This document shows, piece by piece, positions 33,612-43,917 of a stretch of DNA of 64,000 bases. The DNA comes from Asterella californica (lineage: Eukaryota; Streptophyta; Marchantiopsida; Marchantiales; Aytoniaceae): positions 7,192,001 to 7,256,000 of the forward strand of contig JAYKYS010000005.1 in the NCBI GenBank assembly GCA_036924285.1, read 5' to 3'. Made by a program: the position numbers and the translations under genes. The notes under the pieces were generated by a model that saw only the letters and a list, made by a program, of their open reading frames with translations, was not told where the DNA came from and ran no database searches. How positions within the stretch are numbered: position 1 is the stretch's first letter; every line of letters starts with the position of its first letter.

Positions 33612-35034
33612 AAATCGCTGGATATCCGAACTGAAGAAGGCGCTGAACTCTTCCAACCTTCTTCTCGCAGAAGACAGGTTCATCCCCACAAAGTGATCTA
33701 CGGTGACTTCCTTGTCTTCCAGAGACATGGATGTCTCTTCTTCCATCATAGTCTTCTACTTCTGCGCACGAGAAGACGTTATCCTCAATGCCTTCCGGGA
33801 TGAAAGATCTCTTCCCACCGCAGGAGCAGTCCTCTTTGCTGCGCTTCCTCTAGCTGCAGTCCGTACATCAACCCATGTCTTGACTTTTGGAGTCTTCAGA
33901 AGACTACTTGTAGTCATAGAAGCTGTCTTTCGCGTCATTCTTGTGCTCAGCATGTCCTCTTGTGAATCCGACTCGGATCCAGAGTGGATGATAAGGAAGG
34001 ATGTGCTCTTCCAAGCACACTCCTAGGTCCCATATTCCTCAGTGGTGATGCGTCTTCCGTGTCGCTGGAGTCGTCTTTCCGCACCATGATCGACTTCTAC
34101 TGAGTGCCGGGTCTCGCCTGAGGTGCTAGAGTTAGAGGAAAAGACATGGCAGCTGTCCAATCTTCTTCCTCTCAGGTCTCTTCCTTCACCTCTCGCTGTC
34201 TTGTTGGTCCATACTTGACCAACTGGTCTTACTTGAAATCTCTCTTGGACACGTATAGATAACAGAAGAATGAAGTAAGATGCCCTTCTGCAGGGGTGCC
34301 CAAGTATGCTAGCTCGGCTTGGATGTAGATGTGGAAGAAGGTGTCCCAATTGACGACCTGTCCTTCCTAGATAGCTTCCAGGAACTACACGTCCTGGTCT
34401 CCAAGGTATCTCACCTTCTAGGACTTTCCTTTGGAGAAAAGGTGAAGATACAACTTCTCCAAAAGATGCTTCCTCGGCTCCCGATAAGCTTTTAGCTTCT
34501 CGATACGTTTCCGCTCTTCGATCCCGCCTCCAATGTTGTCTTACAATCTTGCTTCGGCCTTCAATTTTGATCTGCATCTAGCTGCTTCCGCAATCGAGCT
34601 CGCTGTTGTGCTCTGAAGCTTCTCTCCTGATTTCTTACTCGATCCTCGATTTCGAATCTTCTAATCTCGTGAGAATCCTCACTCTTCCACTTCGAGTGCG
34701 CTTCTTGGCTAGAAGACACCTTCTCCTATTCAATCCCTTCACTTCACTCATGCGCTCTCTCAATCTCGACCCTCAATTCTTAAATCGAAGTTGATTCCAA
34801 CTTGAGAAGCAGTGCGAAGAGCTTGGTGTTAATACGCCTCCAGCTTGTATCTTCTTCTGCGTGATTAAGGAATGTTTTGATTACCTCGACCTACCTACTA
34901 CTACTACGGTAACTACTCGATAGGTATACCTACACCTTGCCTAATCGGTGTACAATTGGTACCCCTGCAGTCGCAGTCATTGTCTTCTCGGAAGACGTCT
35001 ATCTTCCGACTTCTGTCTTCTGGAAGACACTGTC
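33612..35034 (-). pseudogene. A LTR fragment with ORF1 N-terminal half, antisense
   Basis: Minus-strand order: LTR start region (35,034 to about 34,535), a deletion of about 1.1 kb, then ORF1 from the residues REAKSLSGAEEASF (other frame) through the acidic linker to EEFSAF near 33,640. The junction to the neighbouring LTR at about 33,612 occurs at a shared ATG/TAAC-type microhomology. Several frames, no intact coding. Confidence 0.65.
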
Positions 35035-35073
35035 TGTGGTGCTCATAATTTGCAGAATTGGAGATTATTTGAA

Positions 35074-36179
35074 AGCCATGGAGTTGGTGGAGAAGCGTGC
35101 AATGGTTCAAGAGAAGCCACTGCGATCAAGATTTGGTCTTCGCACCTTGGTGCAGCAGGAGGAGATCCAGAAGCAGAAGTTGGGAGCTCTAGAAGCCAAC
35201 CTCTGCACCATGGAGAAGATCACGACCAAGTACAAGACGGAAGCATCTACTTCTGTCAAGGAGTTGGCACAGCTGCGGAAGAGCAACCAAGAGTTGCAGA
35301 CGCAACTTCAGCAGCGTGAGAAGGAGATTCTGTGAATCAAGAGAAAGCTCACTGGTCTCACAGAAGAGAAGACGACTTGGAGTGTACTGTAACGACCTAT
35401 GTTACACATAGGAAGTTAGTCTATTAGTAAGTTGTTTAGTTATAACTAAGTGTTATAACTATGTTTATTTGCTGCCCAAGTACTTTAAGGACTTTTGGGT
35501 AGAATTCAGATATTTCCAAAAGAGAGAGCACTACTATCTTGTCATCTTGTCTAAAAGGTAGAAAGGAGATGGAAAGTATCCTTTATCTCTTTTTTGACTT
35601 GATATTAGTGGTGGGATTAAAGTTGTGGACTTTGTGGGCATTAAAAACAAGAAGAGATTCACATGTCTCCTTTTTAGTGAGTCTTAGTGTAGAGGGGGTG
35701 GAAATTTGAGATTCCTTGAGAATATTCTAGAATCCTTCTAGAAGTTGTTGACTTTGAAGGAATAAGCCCATGTGAAAAGGTAAGAAGCCCATGTGATTAA
35801 TGCTTTTACCTTAAGTAATATCTTAGTAAAACCCGATAAAAATAGTTACGGCTGAGTTACCGAAAGGTACCAAAGTAAAAACCTAGAATGTATAAATAGA
35901 GGAGTAGAGAAGAGCTCCTCATCCTTGTGAGCAATATAGAGAGTGTGAGATATTTTAGCATGTGAGAACTTGAGAGACGTCGTTAGAACGGATAGTTTTA
36001 GTTTGAAGTCTCTTCTGTCTTCCGAAGCCGTGGTGGAAGCACACATCACGAACATCGAAGAGGAAGCCATTTCAGCCGTACCAGAGGTTCCAACAAGGCT
36101 TCCCACTTTATCAGAAGCTGAATTAGGAGATCAGGTAGGAGAGGATCTAGTGGAGATCGCACCTGACGATCATGAGTAG
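35074..36179 (+). pseudogene. ORF1 fragment split by D LTR
   Basis: The 35,074-35,387 part encodes AMELVEKRAMVQEKPLRSRFGLRTL and the following coiled coil, with a TGA at 35,333 where others have CGA or CGG. The tail (about 36,000-36,179) encodes SSEAVVEAHITNIEEEAISAVPE and ends with the conserved TAG. About 550 bases between the two parts are missing. Confidence 0.7.
35388..35998 (+). repeat. Family D LTR, solo or truncated
   Basis: It starts TGTAACGACCTATGTTACAC, as at 58,713, and stays alignable to TAGTTTTAGTTT near 35,998. A TATA box (TATAAATA) is at 35,891-35,898, 30 or so bases before a conserved GAGAAGAGCTCCTC block. The true 3' end is not visible, so the fragment may be truncated. No coding sequence. 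Confidence 0.75.
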
Positions 36180-37728
36180 GCAGTAGAAATAGATAGTCAG
36201 TTGACCTTGGCTAATTTTGGTTAGAATCGGAGTTTGTTATTTTAAGAGAGACAACTCCCACTTTATTTTTAAGTGAATGTCCATGTGGCAAGATAAGCAA
36301 CGGTAGGAAGTAGAAAGCACTTCTAAACTGAGAAGAGAACCAAAGCCTTGGGAGGTGGTGGCCTTCTGACAGCATTCCATTTTGCTTGGCTGTGAGTTGG
36401 GATTGGAAGGGATCTCTCTCCTGCGACTCAAAGGCGATAGTATAAGGTCGATCACAAAGTAGGATTTCGTGCACATTCTTGCACATTGTTACACACAGAT
36501 AGGTACACAGGTACTAGTTGGATTACATAGAGTAGGTCTGTACCTCCGCTCCCAGCAGGGGATCGACAGGATGTAGAATATGTAGACAATATAGACAGGG
36601 AACGGCATCATCGTGCAGTCCTACTTTTAGGCTGGTGTGTCGAGAGGTAGAGACAAGAAGTGGATGGAGTGAGCTTCTAGAAGCCAATGTACCTTCTTCT
36701 CAGGGAATTGATTTTGGATTTGATTGTAGAAGCTTTGTAAGTGTCTTCTGGGCAGTGAGTTTCCTCGAATTCACACACAATTGTGCATGAGAAGCCTTCT
36801 CCTTGAGTGGCGGTGACTATTAGAAGTTGTGCAGAGTCGAAGCTTGTCTCATCCAGTGGAGCACTTCGGATCCACGTACAGAATGACCTATGGGAGAATG
36901 GTCCCTGCCGTCAGAGTAGTCAGAGTAATGATAGAAGAAGAAAGAAGACTTCTTTCCACAGCAGAAGACGACATCCTCGATTGGAAGACTATGTAATTAT
37001 AAGTCGATTTGTGGTCTTCTTCCCCAAATTACTACAAGCAGTGATGGCTTGTTAGTCAGGATCCGGACTAGAAGGCTATCGAAATCTTAATTTCTTCTTT
37101 TTATCTTGTTTCCTCTTGTTTGGATTTTCCCTTCTTCCCTATCGTCTCTCATTTTCTCAAATTCCCACCTTCTTCTAGTTGATTTTTGAGACTTCTATTG
37201 AGCTTTCATGAAGGTGAATGTCGTTGTAGTGCTGTATGAAGATCATTTCCGTAGGCAGAAGTCTGGGAAGGCTACATGAGACATACACCTTGTGATTAAT
37301 CTAACCCCGTTGGAAATTGGAAGAGCAATGTGTGATAAGCACTGATAATTTGACATCTACAAAGCAATGACATTCTCCTAGAGGTGTTAGAAGCCGAGTT
37401 GAACCCCTAGAAGCCGAGAATTGTTTCAGAAAGATCGTCGTGGGAAGACTAGAAGCCGTGATCTGGAAGCAGGAAGCGTCTTCTCGAGCTTCCTAGTGGA
37501 TATTTGTGTGATATTTTAGGTAGTAGTTGTAGGTTTTGATCTAGAGCACCTTTCAAAGGATCTGGAAGCCGTGTGGTTTTGTGAGAAGACGAGATTTCTA
37601 AGCAAATCTCGCGTGTTTGTGAGTTTAGACAGATCTTAGAACTTAGAGTAGCGATATTAGTGTAAATCTTCTGGGGGAACGAAATCTTTTATGCTAATGG
37701 GCTAAAGGAGAAATCCTGAGATACTCCA

Positions 37729-37966
37729 ACTTTATAAGGACCCATCCAACATACTCTTAACTTTCTTGGAAACTTAGTATACCTATTGTCATATAGTAGC
37801 ACTAAATCTCCATCCTTAATATCCACCTCACCTATCTTTTTATCGTGCTTCTCTTTCCGCTTCATTTGGATAGCTTCCGTTAATCTCTTGGACTCCTCGT
37901 GATATTCCTCAAAGATCATAAGATTTAATATCTGGCTCTCCTCCACTGACAATCTATGTTCAGACA
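37729..37966 (-). pseudogene. pol: Orphan integrase C-terminal fragment, divergent A-like
   Basis: On the minus strand it encodes MSEHRLSVEESQILNLMIF, then KIGEVDIKDGDLVLLYDNR and WMGPYKV, the GPY-type end of an A-like integrase. It differs from A1 and A2 at many residues, so it belongs to a related subfamily. It is cut on both sides by A LTR boundaries (end at 37,728, start at 37,967). Confidence 0.75.
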
Positions 37967-39740
37967 TGTGGTGCCCACAATTTACAGGATTGGAGATTTT
38001 TTGAAATTTTTAAAGTTAATAACGTATCTATGTAATTGAAGTAACCTTATTACTTAAGATTACACCTTGCTTAGAGGGAAGATGATCTTAAGGGCTTTTT
38101 GTAAAGAGAAGTCGATTTTTTCCGAAGCTAGAAGACAGACATCTTTCGAGAAGACGTCTTCTCGATTGTGTCTTCTAGAAGACAGAAGACAAAAGAAGGA
38201 AGATGGACATCTTCTAAGAAGACGGTGACTATGTCTTCGGGTGCGCGTCACATCATCAAGGAGTAGGTGTAGGTAATTCGGGATAACCGGAGGCATTAAC
38301 CTAAATCACATGGAAGATACAGGACGAAACGCATTAGCACAAAAACGGTCGTATGCTTCCCGCACTGAAGGTCGACTGCGCCTTAGGGATCAATTGCAAT
38401 CCAAGCATCGAAATAGGTTGTGAAAGCAAGAAGAGTTGAAATTGGGAGCAAACAAGATCAAATTGAGGTAAGAGAGAGAGCGAGGCTGATTTTACCAAGT
38501 AGGAGTAGATTCGAGCTGAAGCAAGAAATCGAGGATCGATTAAGAACCAGAGAGAAGCTTCGGGAACAAAAGCGAGAATCGATTGTAGCAGTAGAGGGAC
38601 GCAGCTCAAGATTGATGACAGAAGCAGGATCATGGTACAACATCGAAGGTGGAACTGAAGATTGGAAGCGCGCGGAAGACTGACAGTGCAACAGAAGCAG
38701 CCGGAAGCAGTATTGAGGTTCTTCCCGTGTTCTTTTCTCTTTCTCACCGCTTCCCATCTCTGATTTAATGTCCCTCGCGCTTCCTCACTCGTTTGCAAGA
38801 ACCCCATCGATCGATTTCCCTACCCTGAAATTCCTTCTGTGAAAATTGGACGCGGAAGTGCTGTCCAGTTTTTGACAGCCATCTTCCCACTTCTTCTCAA
38901 GTTGGAATCGAGCTTTCCCATCTCCCGTTCTCAAATTTGATCACCTGACTATCAATTTCTTTATCCTACAGCGTCTTTGTCCCGAATCCATGGACAGAAG
39001 ACACTTCTGAAGATCTGAACGTCTTCAGAAGACGACTGAGTGCAATTCGTATCAAGATTGGATTGGATTGGGTTTTGTGTTGAGAGAAGCTTGGTACAAA
39101 TCCTAAGTGAACTGGTGAGTTGATTGTTGTTTCGAGAAGCTAGAAATTGGGAACCAGTCCTGTGCCTCTCAATCTTCCCGTCTTCTCAAATCCACATCTA
39201 GAGAGACTAGAAGGTTGGAACGGCTGGCAAAATACACGAGAAGACGTGAGGGTCCTTTACGGGTCTCTTCTGTCCGACTCATAGTAGCATATTCCTTCTT
39301 CTTCCCAAACTTAGAAGAGAGTTGTGAGAAGCCTTGCTAGCAAAATCTGGAAGGAATGGTCGAGGGTCATGTCTTCTCGTCATGCAGCAAGCTTCTTCTG
39401 AGCGTGTATGATAGATAAGGAGTCAGAAGAATAGAGTATGAACATTCCGTGTCTGTTGTGAGGTTAGATTGCGTGTAGGAAGCTGAAGACAGGTGAGACC
39501 AGTGATGGGAAGCATGACTGCGTGGAGTCTTCCGAGTACGTCAGTTAAATCGGAAGTTATCTCGGGAGTCTTCTTGGAGGTCATTGTCATCACAGGAGTC
39601 CGCAACCCTCTTATGAACCTTTTTGTATACTCTACTTCTCACGTATCTTATATCTTCTGTTAGGAAGTAAGATGAAATGCAAGGTGGGTTGTCTTCTTGA
39701 GAATCCAGCGAAGGTATCTTCTTGGGAATCCGGCGAATCC
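37967..39740 (+). repeat. A LTR, 5' part, sense
   Basis: It begins TGTGGTGCCCACAATTTACAGG at 37,967 and follows the A LTR to about 39,707. It then has a short imperfect tandem (TCTTCTTGRGAATCCRGCGAA, twice) and joins the integrase end of A2 on the opposite strand. Bases 38,255-39,707 are almost identical to 50,699-52,151. No genes. Confidence 0.8.
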
Positions 39741-40911
39741 GTCTTCACGGTAAGGTCCCATCCAGCAAAGATGAAGTTTCCCGGGGAACTTAATATGACG
39801 GTTGTCGTAGAGAAGTACCAAGTCCCCGTCCACAACAGTCACCTTCCTCAACTTGCTATCGTAGTTTACCTTACGTTGCGCTTGCACCTCGTATGTCTTC
39901 TCCAAAGCTGCATTCCTGTCTTCTTCAAACTCTACGAAGTTCAGAAGACGCTGCTCCTGGCTCTCTTCTTCTCCCATGCGTTCGGATACGGCTAACCGGT
40001 ATGTTGGGACCTCTAACTCAATGGGCACAATGGGCGTCATGCCGTAAGTTAGGTAGAAAGGCGTCTTCTGGATAGTGACTTTAGGTGAAATTCTGAAAGC
40101 TCACAACACAGATGGCAGTTTTGTGTCCCAGTCATACGCATGGTTAACAGTTACCTTGTTCAGGATGTTACACAGAAGACCGTTCGACTTCTCCGTCAGC
40201 CCATTCGCTTTCGGGTTGTATGGGGTCGTCTTCCGATGCTTAATCCTAAAGTATTGGGTCAGGAGGGAGATAGTCTCATTTAAGAAATGAGTGCCCCTAT
40301 CTGACACCAATTCCAGCGGACATCCATACCTAGTGATGATGTTATGCCATAGGAACCTTGCTACTACTGCGGCATCGTTCTTTCTCGTGGCCTCGCCTTC
40401 CACCATCTTGGTGGCATAGTCGGTAGCTATTAAGATGTACCTTGCTCGTGTTCTTCTCGCCACCAGGGCGATAGGACCTACAAAGTCGATTCCTCACTTT
40501 TCGAACGGGGCAAGCGGAAGAATGGGAGTAAGAGGCCACCTTGTTGTAGCGGTCGGTCTTCCCACCCTCTGGCATGCATCGCACTTCCTGATCTCCTGGA
40601 AAGTGTCTCGGTACATAGTTGGCCATCAGTATCCGGCGTCTAGCATCTTCTTTACTGTGGTCTTCAATCCGTAGTTGAAGACCTGTGATCACTGCTTTTA
40701 TCTCTGACGGCTCGAGACATCTTCTCAGCTTCTCGTCATGTCCCTTTCGAAATAGGATATCCTGGAAGATAGCATATGGCCCTGCCTTGTGTAAGAAGAC
40801 GGCCTTCTGCTCCGCATCCATTCCTTCGGGATACTGTTGGTCTTCCAAGAACCTTCTCAAGTTCTTGAAGATCGACTCTTCTGTGGAAGTCGCAAAGACT
40901 GGATCAGAAGA
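39740..40911 (-). pseudogene. pol: A2 integrase, broken
   Basis: It follows RNase H after an in-frame TGA at about 40,912. Pieces: the N-terminal part RRFLEDQQYPEGMDAEQKA... (40,860-40,670), a frameshift near 40,670, the core (40,463-40,101: VSDRGTHFLNE and NGLTEKSNG, Asp and Glu 35 apart), a stop at about 40,100, and MTPIVPIELEVPTYRLAV to WMGPYR (40,040-39,745). The last C-terminal residues are lost at the junction. Confidence 0.85.
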
Positions 40912-43900
40912 TCAAGTCTCGTCTTCTGGGAAGCAGGCGGTACGCCCCCCTTCAGATGAAAGTGTATCTACGAAAACTGAAAACAACTTCTCGTCAGGAA
41001 ACTCGTCTTCCACTTCATCTTCTCGTCGTTCTGTCTCCAACCTGGATAGGTAGTCAACATTAACATGCTGTCTTCCGGGCCTGTACTCAACTGTGTAAGT
41101 AAATTCCTGGAGTAGGAGAATCCACCTAGCTATCCTGCCCGACAAATCTGCTTTCTTTACAAGATGTTTCAAAGAGAAGTGATCTACATAGAAGACAAAC
41201 GGGTTTGCCAGAAGATATTGTCTAAACTTCCTACAGGAGTAAATCATGCCAAGACACTCCCTTTCGGTTGTCGAGTACTTCTTCTCTGCATCACTGAGTT
41301 GTCTTCCCGCGTAGTAGATGGGGTAATCCTTCTTCTTCTCATCTTTCTGACTCAACACCACCCCGATGGCAAAAGCAGAAACATCCACATAAATGTGGAA
41401 GACTCTTTCCCAATCAGGCGGCCGTAGGACAGGGGATTCCGACAGAAGCCTCTTCATTTCTTCGAATGCTTCCTGCTGCTCAGAAGACCAAATGTATGGT
41501 TCGTCTTTCTTCAGCAACTTAGTGAGTCTCCCTGCTACCTCTGCGTACTTGTCAATAAACCTCCTGTAGTATCCTACGTTGCCAAGGAAGCTTCTCAATT
41601 GTGTCAGGTTAGCAGGTGGGTGGAGTTTCATGATGACTTCCACCTTAGCACAGTCGACTTCTATACCTCTTCCGGAAATCCTATGTCCTAGCAAGATCCC
41701 CTCTGACATACCAAAGAAGCATTTCTCAGGGTGAAGTGCCAAACGATGTTCTCTACACTTCAGAAAACACTTCCTCAGAAATATCAAGTGGTCTTCTCTC
41801 GATCCAAACACACAGATATCATCCAAGAAAATCTCCATAAAGGTGCGAAGATACTCCTTGAAGATTGTAATCATCAACCTCTGGAACGTGGCGGGTGCGT
41901 TGCATAAACCAAACGGTATTTGATTGTACGCGTACGTGCCCCAATCAGTAGTGAAAGTGGTTTTCGACTTGTCTTCTTCTCTGATTGAAACTTGGTTGTA
42001 CCCAGAATACCCATCTAGGAAGCTGTAGAACTCATGTCCTGCTACCTGGTCTAACACAAAGTCGGTGAATGGTAAAGGGTGATGATCCTTCTTCGTGGCC
42101 AAGTTCAGCTTCCGGAAGTCCTGACACACTCGGATCTTCCCTGTCTGCTTCTTCGGCACGATGACAATGGGAGCTACCCATTCACTGCTAAGTACTGGGA
42201 AGATGACTCCTGCCTTCAGGTATTGGTCAATCTGATCCTTCACCAGAAGTGAGTACTTGGGGTTGAGCCGGTACTGCCTCTGTCGTGCAGGAACAACGCC
42301 TTCTAGCAAGTCGATGCGATGCTCTCCCAACTCTCGAGGTATGCCCTTCATGTCTTCTATGGTCCACGCGAAGACATCCTGGAACTCCGTTAGAAGTTCT
42401 CGAAAGTCTTTCAACTGCTGGCCCTCGATCGCCTTGGAAAGCTTCAGCTTCTTCCCAGGAGCAACCTCCATCTCTTGGAGATCATCCGGGTTCACCATTC
42501 CTTCAGTGTGACTGTACTCACTAGCACCGAAGTATTCCGGTTTGGGAGCTTCTTCTAGTTCGGATTCGTCTTCTGGAAGACCAACTGTCGGGTCTTCCGA
42601 AGGGAAGACGGTATTCTCGTCTTCTGGAAGACCAACTATCGGATCTTCCGAAGAGAAGACGGTATTCTCGTCTTCTGGAAGCTCTTCTTCCGCAATCTCG
42701 TAGCACTCAATGTACCCACAGACCACATCTTCCACTTTCTCTGCTACTTCTGTAGCACACACGTTATTCACCATAAACTCATTATACCGTTCATAACTGT
42801 CAGAAGACGCAGCCGAGTCTTCTGAAGTGTACCCCTCTGTTGTAGACGGAGTTTCACCTTGGTGTCCAATTTTGATCCAAGGAAGCGAGACTTTACTCTT
42901 CTCACCAGACTTGGGTGTAGGATTGGGAAATCTCAAACGATGCCTTCTCCAGTCGGTATTCACATTTGCAGCATACAGCCATGGTCTTCCTATCAACACC
43001 TGATATCCAACCTTAGCTACAGGTCGCAAAATTATGTAAGTGAGGTAAAAAGATACTCCACCAATTACCGTGAGGACATCTTTCAGTTGCCCCAAAGGTC
43101 GTCTTCTGGTCTGGTCTGCCATTCTGAGAATTCTCGGAGTAGGCTGGAACTCAGTGAAGCCTAGGGCATGCGCCGTTTCTTCCGTCATGATGTTAACTCC
43201 GGAGCCGGAATCAATGGGTACCTTCTTCAGAAGACAACCATGGATCTCCATATCAAGTTCTGGGGCTCCCAAGTCCTCATGCTCTATTCTTAGGATCGGG
43301 GTGCTCTTGGGAAGTTTAGCTGCCCTCCTCTTCCTCGATCCTCGAAGCACAGATTGTAACAACTTCCTGTAACCAGCGTTGTCATCCAACAGCTGTTGGA
43401 AGGTCACATCCGCCTTCTGATTCCACAAGTCTCGCAAGAAGTCGTACGGAGATCTTTTCAGAAGAGTGACTGGTGTTTCCAACAGAGAAGATGTAGTAGC
43501 TGCTTCCTTAGGTGGAAGACCAGAAGAGTGTCTTCCCTCGACTGGAGGCTGTTCCCGTGAGACAGGTGTTGCCGTAGTCGGTGTAGGAAGCTGCTGTACT
43601 ATCTTCCGTCTCTTCTCCAGCTCTTCTTGCATGATCGCTTCAACCTCTTGTCTTATGTCAAGAGCAAAGTACTTCGGATCTTCTCGGTCGTAAGTTGGAG
43701 AAGACGGCCGTTCGAGAGAAGATGACCTCTCCTTACGCTGCTTCTTCTTCTTGACGTCCTTCGGGCGAGATTCTGACTTCCCTTTGCTTCTGGTACTTAC
43801 CTTGAACACAGCTTCATCCAAAACTTCCTCCGGAGGCCAACTATCTGAATTCGGGTCAGGATTCCAAACAATACCATCCGTCAAAGTGAGAGATGACGCT

Positions 43901-43917
43901 TCTTCAGGTGTCTTCAT
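40912..43917 (-). CDS. pol: A2 pol: protease, RT, RNase H (open, 1,001 codons)
   Basis: A single open frame. From the N-terminus: a basic Lys/Arg linker, protease (about residues 230-330; IDSGSGVNIM near 43,205), the 17-residue LPEDEN repeat (about residues 410-450), and RT (about residues 590-760) with SEWVAPIVIVPKK, FLDGYSGYNQV, FGLCNAPATF and catalytic FLDD at 41,818-41,829. RNase H (about residues 850-970) has YVDVSAFAIG, TTERECLGM and VNVDYLSR. The native frame continued upstream from gag through a TAG (CAG in origin) at about 43,937. It lacks an intact gag or integrase, so the element is probably not active, but the protein could be made. Confidence 0.9.
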   Translation of the reverse strand: MKTPEEASSLTLTDGIVWNPDPNSDSWPPEEVLDEAVFKVSTRSKGKSESRPKDVKKKKQRKERSSSLERPSSPTYDREDPKYFALDIRQEVEAIMQEELEKRRKIVQQLPTPTTATPVSREQPPVEGRHSSGLPPKEAATTSSLLETPVTLLKRSPYDFLRDLWNQKADVTFQQLLDDNAGYRKLLQSVLRGSRKRRAAKLPKSTPILRIEHEDLGAPELDMEIHGCLLKKVPIDSGSGVNIMTEETAHALGFTEFQPTPRILRMADQTRRRPLGQLKDVLTVIGGVSFYLTYIILRPVAKVGYQVLIGRPWLYAANVNTDWRRHRLRFPNPTPKSGEKSKVSLPWIKIGHQGETPSTTEGYTSEDSAASSDSYERYNEFMVNNVCATEVAEKVEDVVCGYIECYEIAEEELPEDENTVFSSEDPIVGLPEDENTVFPSEDPTVGLPEDESELEEAPKPEYFGASEYSHTEGMVNPDDLQEMEVAPGKKLKLSKAIEGQQLKDFRELLTEFQDVFAWTIEDMKGIPRELGEHRIDLLEGVVPARQRQYRLNPKYSLLVKDQIDQYLKAGVIFPVLSSEWVAPIVIVPKKQTGKIRVCQDFRKLNLATKKDHHPLPFTDFVLDQVAGHEFYSFLDGYSGYNQVSIREEDKSKTTFTTDWGTYAYNQIPFGLCNAPATFQRLMITIFKEYLRTFMEIFLDDICVFGSREDHLIFLRKCFLKCREHRLALHPEKCFFGMSEGILLGHRISGRGIEVDCAKVEVIMKLHPPANLTQLRSFLGNVGYYRRFIDKYAEVAGRLTKLLKKDEPYIWSSEQQEAFEEMKRLLSESPVLRPPDWERVFHIYVDVSAFAIGVVLSQKDEKKKDYPIYYAGRQLSDAEKKYSTTERECLGMIYSCRKFRQYLLANPFVFYVDHFSLKHLVKKADLSGRIARWILLLQEFTYTVEYRPGRQHVNVDYLSRLETERREDEVEDEFPDEKLFSVFVDTLSSEGGRTACFPEDET

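Larger units (their letters stand above)
35035..37728 (+). repeat. A LTR, internally deleted, with D LTR inserted
   Basis: It starts TGTGGTGCTCATAATTTGC at 35,035, jumps after about 43 bases to ORF1 (MELVEKRAMVQEK...), is interrupted by a D LTR at 35,388-35,998, and then carries the ORF1 tail (to TAG at 36,179) and the non-coding LTR end (to GATACTCCA at 37,728). It is more diverged than the other A LTRs, so probably older. Confidence 0.75.
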
